From contig JAQSEB010000033.1 of NCBI GenBank assembly GCA_030063045.1, positions 248,001 to 312,000 of the forward strand: a stretch of 64,000 nt of DNA, read 5' to 3'. Under the pieces are notes generated by a model. That model searched no databases and was not told the origin of the DNA. It was given only the letters and a program-made list of their open reading frames with translations. The translations under genes and the position numbers were made by a program. Positions 57,131-64,000 of this stretch are shown piece by piece. Within the stretch, counting starts at the first letter, position 1. Every line of letters starts with the position of its first letter. This stretch comes from Pratylenchus scribneri (Eukaryota; Nematoda; Chromadorea; Rhabditida; Pratylenchidae).

Positions 57131-59875
57131 ATGAACAAAACATTCCATTATTTGATTATTTTTCTATTCCATTTTTTGCACATTAATGGTACCCCTCATT
57201 TTCTGTCATCAACTACAACTTTTGTGAGCAGCCAAACGGGGAATATTCATCATCGAACATATTCAAAATTGTATAATGATCAACGAAATTATCCAAATCA
57301 AAATTATCCCATTGAAAATATTTGGACGAAACAAAATTTGATGAGTGAAATTTTGCGAAATTACATTCAAAATTGTCACACATTGGAAATTGTTGAGGAA
57401 CATTCGCTGAATTTGCTGAGAGAAGCATTGGCCAATGGACATGGAAATGACCCTAGCATTTTGGACGAAGTGGACATTTTCATCGATATGAGGTTACCGG
57501 TTATTTCGGGTGCAGATGATTTTGAAATTAAGAGTCCCTTTACAGGTGATTAGAATTAGGGGTGGTACTTATTAAGTTTGTCTTCTCTTTCTGGGTCAAT
57601 AAAGCCGGAATTCCGGTGTTTCAATTCCGATTCCGAAGAAAATTCCGTTCCGATTTTTTTTTTGAGTTCCGGTTCCAGCCCTGGTTTGGGATTTGGGTCA
57701 TTAGGGGTTTGCCTCGGATATCTTATCCCTGATTGACCTACTTAACTCTATCCATAATACTGCTGCTGATCTAAAAGGGGTCCCTTCTCCCTTCACTTTT
57801 TCTCTTTTCAACAAAAAAAGGATACAAACTTAAAATACCGATTAGGTTCGGATACTTGAGATGATAATTGATAACCCATCTTAGATGACCTAACCGTATA
57901 CGGAATTAACCAGGGGGTTACCCGTACCTTTCCTCAGTAGACCCAAAAATCTGCACCCAAATAACCGAAAAGTACTCAATGCCTCATTTAGGATATATTA
58001 ATTTAGTGAAAGGAAGTCAAATAAGATTTAATTTTGTAGAAAATTTTGACAAATTAAATGACTTATTTAATTCAGTGTATTCTGCAATCAACGGGACATT
58101 CACTCCCGTCATATTGGTCATCCGGATTGTTTCCAGCTGCCCAGGAGCATTGGCATTCAACAGCTAATGCATCATTACGAAGTAACTGACCACCATCAAA
58201 GTGACCGTAAATTGGCATGTGAACTCAAAGATGAAATGGACAGACGAAAAGTGGACGATGATGATGTTGATGTGAAGCAAATGGTTTTGCAAGAATTGGA
58301 GAGGATGGGACCACCGGCGATAGGATATCCTTATCATCATCAAATCGCGGAGCCAACTCATCATTATCATCATCCATCATATCATCCCACACCAAGAATG
58401 ATGATGCCGCCGGCAGGGATGATTCCCTCAAGACCATCTCGTTACATTTTTTATTAATTTATTTAATTTTGGATAGGGTTTAATTTTCCGAAAAATATTG
58501 AAATTGCCGTAAAGATTATTGAAAATGTCGAAAAGCTTATAATGGTTCATTTTTATCCTAGACCTCAAACCATATATCCAATCGTTAGAGCTCAGCAAGA
58601 TGGATCGAATGGTATATAATTTGTCAGAGTTAAACCAAATTAGAAGGGTATTGAAACGTTCAAACTATTTTTTGGTTCAAAACAATTAGAATTGGTTAAA
58701 CCTAATCCAATTCATTATCGAACAATGCATCTAGGCGAGAATAATCGATGGATAATAGAGTTTTAGGTGTGTAGGTCAAACTGGTGAACCGTTTAAGCTT
58801 TTCGGCATTTTCAATACACTTTTCGGCAATTTCATGTTTTTTCGGTAAAATAAATATTTTTTATTAAATTTTTAAAAATATTTTGCCAGAGCCATTTGCA
58901 ATTCGATTCCAAAGTTGGGAGGCGGCAGCCGTCCTTTGGCATATGGCCGATTTGTTGGATCGTCTCATCATTCTCTACTATTCCGCCAATTTGATTATGG
59001 TTCATATAAAAACACAATCCAGGGTAAAAATGCACAATCGCGGTATGAATGCATTTTACCAAACGGATATGCGGGTTCTTTCGAGGAATTTGCCAAAAGA
59101 TGCATGCCGAATATTGCATGCAAGGGATGACGTTTTTGAGTATTTTATGATGATAACCAGCAGCAACACTGGAGACCGAAAATTGGATGAAATGTTCACC
59201 AGTGTGAAGGAAAAGACACGAAATATTCAGTACAGCATTCAAATGCGAGTTAATACGGTTGCAGGAAGTAAAGAATATTTTGAGAAAATATTCAATTACT
59301 TTCTTTGTAGAATATAATGCAAATTGCATAGAAGACCTTTTCCTTTTGCGGGCAATGCTTGAATTCTATCGTTCACTGATCAAAGCTGTTCAAGCATGGA
59401 TTGGTTTGATTAAACCAAATGATCTTCGATCGCATAAAACATTTTGTGATATAATGCAGCCACAATGCCAAAAAGAGCCACTGGAATTGGATTTGACTGA
59501 TATGAAAGAGGAAACGAGATTGATGATTAAAGTAGTGGAACAATGGTTCCGAAATGAGTTGGACGACCATAATTATATGTAAATTAAATTAAATTAGAAT
59601 TAATATTAAATAATTGTTTTTGAAGGAATTGGCAAATATTCCGACAAAATAATATTGACGAAAAATTCCATGTTCAAATTATTGACACTCCAAAGAACAC
59701 ATTCCCATCGAATATTATCAAAAAAATAAGTCAATCCATGTTCCAAAATAGAAGAAAACGGAAGCGACAAAATTATCCGGAATTTGTGAGACAGCGAAAA
59801 CGAATGAGGTACCCAAAGGGACATTTGAAATATTATGATGATTATGGCGATGACGGATATGATGGAACATGGTGA
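57131..59875 (+). CDS. Gene 2: secreted eight-cysteine family protein, paralogue of gene 1
   Basis: Unrecognised family, paralogous to genes 1 and 3. Exons read as 57131-57492, 58076-58440, 58890-59267, 59311-59578 and 59626-59875, giving 540 residues in one open frame. Residues 1-20 are a signal peptide (YLIIFLFHFLHING). Cysteines are at 82, 124, 139 (DCF), 169, 315 (ACRIL), 374 (NC before LFLLR), 414 and 421, in the order seen in gene 1. A His/Pro/Met-rich stretch lies at 204-243. The C-terminus has KFHVQIIDTP (gene 1: KFTVQIPDAP), a polybasic run RRKRKR and an acidic Tyr/Gly/Asp tail. The donor at 57,493 was chosen because it lets the frame reach the VFC and DCF blocks. The other good donor, at 57,546, is in the wrong phase. 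The gene appears intact. Its role is unknown; secretion is predicted. Confidence 0.8.
57557..57970. repeat. Probable mobile-element debris in intron 1 of gene 2
   Basis: The intron is 583 bp, far above the usual size. It starts with TAGGGGTGGTACTT and then carries a CCGGAATTCCGG palindrome with several ATTCCG words, and CCGGTTCCAGCCCTG near 57,672, reminiscent of the ends of hAT-like elements nearby. No matching terminus or target duplication was found, and 57,700-57,970 is unassigned. Confidence 0.35.
58482..58852. mobile_element. MITE in intron 2 of gene 2
   Basis: The left end (ATTGAAATTGCCGTAAAG, then ATTATTGAAAATGTCGAAAA, then GCTTA) and the right end (TAAGCTTTTCGGCATTTTC, then AATACACTTTTCGGCAATTT) are inverted copies over about 57 bp. 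Each arm is itself made of repeats of the form TTGAAAATGCCGAAAAG. The same terminal words occur in the gene 1 intron 4 element. The interior shares GATGGATCGAATGGT with the copy at 53.4 kb. Confidence 0.8.
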
Positions 59876-60670
59876 AATGCGAATCAATTGTCAGCAGCAG
59901 ATGGATTTTGAGATGAATTTGAATTTGAACACGACAAATTACTATTAATTATTTAGTAGTTTTATTATGTGTGATGAAAAATTACAAAATTACTCATTCT
60001 CATTTGTATTTATTTTAATTTATTCAATTATACCTTTTTTTGTATTCATTTCTATTCATTCATTCAATTATATTATACTTTTACTTTTCTATTATTTAGG
60101 GTAAATATGTAACTTTTCAATTTTGTAATTTTATATTTAAACTCAATTTGTTCGACAGCAATTTTGCCTTATTTAGAGGCTATATATGTAAATTTTTAAT
60201 TTTATAATTTTAAACATTAAATTTAATTTCGGTAGTAAATTTGTCTTCTAAAGACCAAAGGGCACATTGATTTTGATTGTTGCATGATATTTATTAATTA
60301 TATTTATAAGTATAAAATATATATTAAATAGGAATTTTTAATTGAATTTTAAAGGTCGAAATAGGGAAATCCCAGTTTACGATACATATTAGTAACTATT
60401 AGCCAAAATCCTTCATGAATTAATGAATAATTTTGTTTCTATGTGAATTGACATTGCTTAAAGAAAAAATCATATTGAAAAATTCGAATTGTAAATTAAA
60501 AATTAAATTTTGATATGATAGACAATGTATTGGGGAAGGATGATTGCGCGAGGTCAATTGATTTATATTTATCGGCATCACATCATTTAATCGATTTTTT
60601 CTTGGAAAGAGTTGGCAAAAGAATTCATTTTTTTGGGCATTGTTTTCTCAACTAAAATTATTTTATAAAA
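59876..60670. other. Intergenic between gene 2 and the ShKT gene; no gene seen
   Basis: AT-rich. It contains CATTCATT/ATTCAATTAT short repeats near 60,045-60,070. Two imperfect copies of a ~70-bp stretch (TATGTAACTTTTCAATTTTG near 60,105 and TATGTAAATTTTTAATTTTA near 60,185) lie one after the other. No RNA gene was recognised. Confidence 0.55.
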
Positions 60671-60678
60671 TTTCTAAG
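60671..60678 (+). promoter_or_regulatory. Probable trans-splice acceptor of the ShKT gene
   Basis: TTTCTAAG lies 7 nt before the start codon at 60,686, following T-rich sequence. Confidence 0.5.
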
Positions 60679-60685
60679 GTGAAAA

Positions 60686-62383
60686 ATGCAAATGCTGGAA
60701 ATAACTTTACTTTTGTTTATTCTTCTATTCTCTTTATCCAATGGAATTGAATTCAAATTAAAACAACCAAAACCCGACGAATACCGTTGTGCCTACAAAA
60801 AATATATTGGCGAGAATGAGGACGAATATATCTACAAATTAAAAGAAACGGCCACTGCTTGTCTGGATGAATTACCGTCTCTGAATGATGGGCAAATTAA
60901 AGAGGAATGGGGTCAGAAAAGTTTATGTGAAATTATTTTTAGAAAAAATGATGATGAATTGAGGCCAGAAGCATGCAACAATGAATGTAACGAATAATGG
61001 GGATATGAATTAAAATATTTTTTAAGGGATTCAACCATTGGCAAAAAAGTGCCGAAAAACTTGTGGAACATGTTGCGAATTGCCGGAATTCAAATGCACT
61101 GATAAAGGTTTAAAATTTATCATGATTGAAATTAAACAAATAATTTTGTATAGAAACGATTGAATGCAACGAAATTGGTGGCATTTTGGCGAAAAGGCAT
61201 TCAATGAATTTGTGGTTTCCAATCCTTTTGGACCATTGTCCATCCGCTGCCGGATTATGCAAGGAATTAAAGAAGAAGGAAGAGGAGGAGAAGGAAAAAA
61301 TGAAGAAGGAAGAGGAAGAAATGAATAAAAGTGGATGGATGATTCCAATTGGTTTGTCTAATAAAACCATGAAAGTTTTAGGATTCCATTTTTGTATTAT
61401 CCTGCTGGATATGATTTAATCCCTTTTAACTTAAATTATACTGTACACTAATTTGCATTAATTAATTAATATAATTTTTACAGAGGATGATTGTCGAGAT
61501 AAAAAATCGGAATCATATTGTGCTTCAAAGATATCGAATTGCAATAAAAATGTAAAAAAGATGGGAAATTTATATTAAAATACCCAAATAAATTTCAGGT
61601 TATCCTGAGACGATGTCGAAAAACTTGCGGTGATTGTTTGCCAGAAAATTTTAAATGCAAAAATAAAGAAAAACATAAAAGAAGGTTGAAATAAATATTT
61701 TAATTAAAAAGAATCAAATTTTGTTCAATTTAAATAGATGTAAACTTTGGGCAGGGAATGGATTTTGCCGGAGAGATGGGAAAAATAAATTTACCCTTGG
61801 GGTCATTTTGAAATATTGCCCATTGACTTGTGGACTTTGCAAAAATGAGGAAAAAGAAGAGAGGAAGAAAAGGAAGGAGAAGAAGAGGAAAGAGGAGGAG
61901 AAATTGATGAAGGAAGAATTGGAAAAGGAAATGAAGAAGAAGAGTAAAATTAGGGAAAAAAGTAAATTAAAGAAAGAAGTAAAGGAAAATAAATCAGAAA
62001 TGAAGGAAGAGAATAAAATGATGAAGGAAGAAAAGGGGAAAATTGAGGAGGAACAAACAAAATTGGAAGAAATTAAAAAGGAAATTAAGAAGAAAGAAGA
62101 GGAGATTGAGCAAGAGAAGAAGAAATTGGATAAAGAGAAGAACAAATTGGATGAAGAAAAAAAGAAATTGGATGAAGAGAAGAAGAATCTGGAAGATGAA
62201 AAGAAACAAATTAAAAGGGAAAAGGCAATAATGGAAGAAGTGAAGAAAGGAATGGATGAGGCGAAAGCGAAGAAAAAAGTTGAAAATGAAGAAAAGCTTT
62301 CGAAAAGAATTGAAGAACTCAAAATGGAAAACGAAAAAGAGAAAGCAGAAAAGGAAAAACGGAAGAGGAATCCTTCAATTTGA
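60686..62383 (+). CDS. Secreted protein with four ShKT domains and a Lys/Glu-rich coiled-coil tail
   Basis: Exons read as 60686-60986, 61027-61107, 61154-61330, 61484-61551, 61599-61684 and 61738-62383, giving 452 residues in one open frame. Residues 1-20 are a signal peptide. ShKT-type six-cysteine modules lie at 59-116, 124-163, 190-222 and 229-272. Modules 1, 3 and 4 have all six cysteines and the usual endings (CRKTCGTC, CRKTCGDC, CPLTCGLC). Module 2 lacks the third and fifth cysteine and ends CPSAAGLC. A short Lys/Glu linker (165-187) separates modules 2 and 3. Residues 273-452 are almost wholly Lys/Glu with Leu, Ile and Met at intervals, probably a long coiled coil or single helix. ShKT modules are common in nematode secreted proteins, often binding or enzyme-associated. 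No enzyme domain is present and the function is unknown. Confidence 0.88.
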
Positions 62384-63020
62384 AATTAGCATGGAAAGAA
62401 GATATGATTGATTAAACATATTATCAAAGATTATTAAACATTATTATTCACAAAATTCAAATTCTATTTACACATGAAATTATATCCATTAAAAATGTTT
62501 ACCATTCAAATTTCCAATTTTCGGTCTGGATTTAAAATTTATTAAACTTTATCGAAAAATAATTTTATAAATTATCAAAACAATTCCTAGGAAGTACTTT
62601 TTCTCTCCCTACGGTGTTTGATGCCGATATCCCCCCCCCCCACCCCCTTCGTAGAGTGCCATTTCCCCTCCGATCCCTTTGGGATGCCCTTCCCGATCCC
62701 CGCCCCCACAACATCCATTTCACCACAATTCCCCTCCCCCTCACCATATATCCCCTCCCAATCTCATTTTGCCATCATTTTTGAGTTTTGGTTTTGATTG
62801 CCCTTCCATCCGCGCATCCCCAAATTTCCGCTTTCCTCCCTTTCCTCTTCTCCATTTCCTTTACATTTGGCCCTCCAACATCAAAAACATCCGCGCCCAC
62901 TTATTTGTCAATTCCATCTCAAAATTGCCTTTCATTTTGTCAACAATATTTGAGGCAGGCATATTACCCAAATTCCATTAAATACCATCACAATTTCAGA
63001 CTTTTTAGTCTAAATATTTC
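62384..63020 (+). promoter_or_regulatory. Upstream region of gene 3, pyrimidine-rich (putative promoter)
   Basis: From about 62,600 to 62,890 the + strand is rich in CCCCTCCC and TTTCCTC tracts, including a C11 run at 62,631-62,641. This mirrors the purine tracts upstream of genes 1 and 2, but on the opposite strand. Open frames across it are proline/serine low complexity and are not taken as genes. Confidence 0.4.
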
Positions 63021-63029
63021 TAATTTTAG
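63021..63029 (+). promoter_or_regulatory. Probable trans-splice acceptor of gene 3
   Basis: TAATTTTAG lies 5 nt before the start codon at 63,035. Confidence 0.55.
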
Positions 63030-63034
63030 ACAAA

Positions 63035-64000
63035 ATGAAATCCAAACTCATTATTATTCCTCTCCTTTTGATAATTATCCTAAACAATGTAATTGCGAGA
63101 GCAAATACAAAAGCAAGACCAGCAGCCAGAAAGCCAAAAGACAGTCAAAATTTTGTTGAGGAGATTTCCATTGTATCCTACAAAAAATGTCACAAAGATA
63201 TTCTGGATTTGAAGCACAAATACAAACACTTCAATGAGATGGCCCTCAATTTGGATAAAGTGAATATGGGGATGGGGACAATGGATGGTTATGGGATTAT
63301 AATTAAATTAATTAAAAATTTATGGGTTTTTAAGTCTTTTTTCCAAGTATTCCAAACCACTATACCGCAAATCCTCTATTTTATAATTTTCAAAGCATCT
63401 TTAGGATGGGCTACTAATAAATAATTTATATTTTATGCAAAAAAAAATACAAAAAAGTAGATATAATTTCCCTCAATTATTATGGTTAAATTAAAATATG
63501 TTTTGATATATATTTAGGACGAAATATGCGGCCATAATTTTGCCCAAATGGATTGTTTTTCATTGCCGGCGGATGCCCCAGGCTTGAGAGAATGGAGCAA
63601 TTTTTTGAAAATTCCACTTGAAATTAAAAAAGGAATGATCGGAGGAAAACAAATTTGTAAAATACTCGAAGGAATGATCAAAAATAATCAAAAATTGGAA
63701 ATTTCTGATTATAATATTAAGAAAGTTGTGGTATCGTATTATGCGGAATTGACACAAAAGGAACAAGGTGGGATTAATTTTTTGAAATCTCTAAACACAA
63801 TTTTGAAGGAATTTATGAAATGGAATTTGAAGAAAAGAAGGAATTGGAAGAATTATTAGAAAATATTGGCGAAATTTATTTAAAAATAATTGAAGTGGAT
63901 GTTAGTAAATTATGCGAATATTTGCATTCCAATGCCGAAATTAAGGAGATTGAAGGGAATGAAAAGTTTAAAGAATATTTGGATAAATTTAAAACGGATT
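63035..64000 (+). CDS. Gene 3: secreted paralogue of genes 1 and 2, cut by the window end
   Basis: Partial; it continues past 64,000. Exons read as 63035-63259, 63518-63767 and 63809 onward. Residues 1-22 are a strong signal peptide (LIIIPLLLIIIL). Cysteines are at 52 (KKCHK), 79 (EICGH), 88 (MDCFSLP), 122 (QICKIL) and 194 (KLCEYL), matching the first five of genes 1 and 2. The second intron is phase 1, like the intron at the equivalent place in the paralogues. The acceptors at 63,517 and 63,808 are good. The first donor (GTGAAT at 63,260) was chosen only because it keeps phase 0, so the end of exon 1 is uncertain. The product lacks the His/Met-rich N-terminal extension of gene 1. Function is unknown. 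Confidence 0.7.

Noticed and set aside
57493..57553. Longer exon 1 of gene 2 ending at the 57,546 donor
   Set aside because: The donor is phase 1. No acceptor in that phase leads to the DCF block, whereas the 57,493 donor fits in phase 2 and matches gene 1.
57979..58167. 62-residue open frame in gene 2
   Set aside because: It is another frame over the true second exon, which reads VFCNQRDIHS and DCFQLP.
61186..61419. Separate small protein starting MAKRHSMN
   Set aside because: It is exon 3 of the ShKT gene read through its donor at 61,331.
62565..63159. Pro/Ser-rich open frames upstream of gene 3
   Set aside because: Pyrimidine-rich low-complexity DNA. The latter frame overlaps the signal-peptide exon of gene 3 out of frame.

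Overview
The window looks like eukaryotic, most probably nematode, nuclear DNA. It is AT-rich, all five recognisable genes are on the + strand, most introns are 40-50 bp, and a (T)nAG-type acceptor lies 1-27 nt upstream of every start codon, as expected for spliced-leader trans-splicing. There is also a multi-ShKT secreted protein and one probable GC-AG intron. A plant-parasitic (tylenchid) nematode is my best guess. It is an inference, not something the sequence proves. I saw no RNA genes and no CRISPR array.

Left three quarters (1-46,868): one uninterrupted head-to-tail satellite array. The monomer is about 171 bp and there are roughly 275 copies. The array is cut by the left window edge and ends abruptly inside a monomer at 46,868. 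Diagnostic variants show nested higher-order repeats of 5, 8, 11, 12, 15 and 27 monomers. Variation between monomers is concentrated in one ~30-bp segment.

Right quarter (46,869-64,000): a compact cluster of genes for secreted proteins. Gene 1 (48,067-52,675), gene 2 (57,131-59,875) and gene 3 (63,035 to beyond the right edge) are diverged paralogues of a signal-peptide protein family I cannot name. Splice models built by eye give open frames, and genes 1 and 2 share eight cysteines in the same order. Gene 3 shows the first five before the window ends. Between them lie a five-exon aldo-keto reductase (54,763-56,463) with the full catalytic tetrad, and a six-exon four-ShKT protein with a long Lys/Glu tail (60,686-62,383). 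The predicted leaders suggest that most or all products enter the secretory route.

Mobile DNA: three hAT-like non-autonomous elements with 8-bp target duplications sit at 50,229-51,424, 52,231-52,393 and 53,736-54,598. The first splits a coding exon of gene 1 at a position where the paralogue reads straight through. It might be removable by splicing with loss of a single codon. A second inverted-repeat MITE family has entered different introns of genes 1 and 2.

All exon boundaries were derived by reading frames, splice signals and paralogue alignment by eye; no search or alignment program was run.
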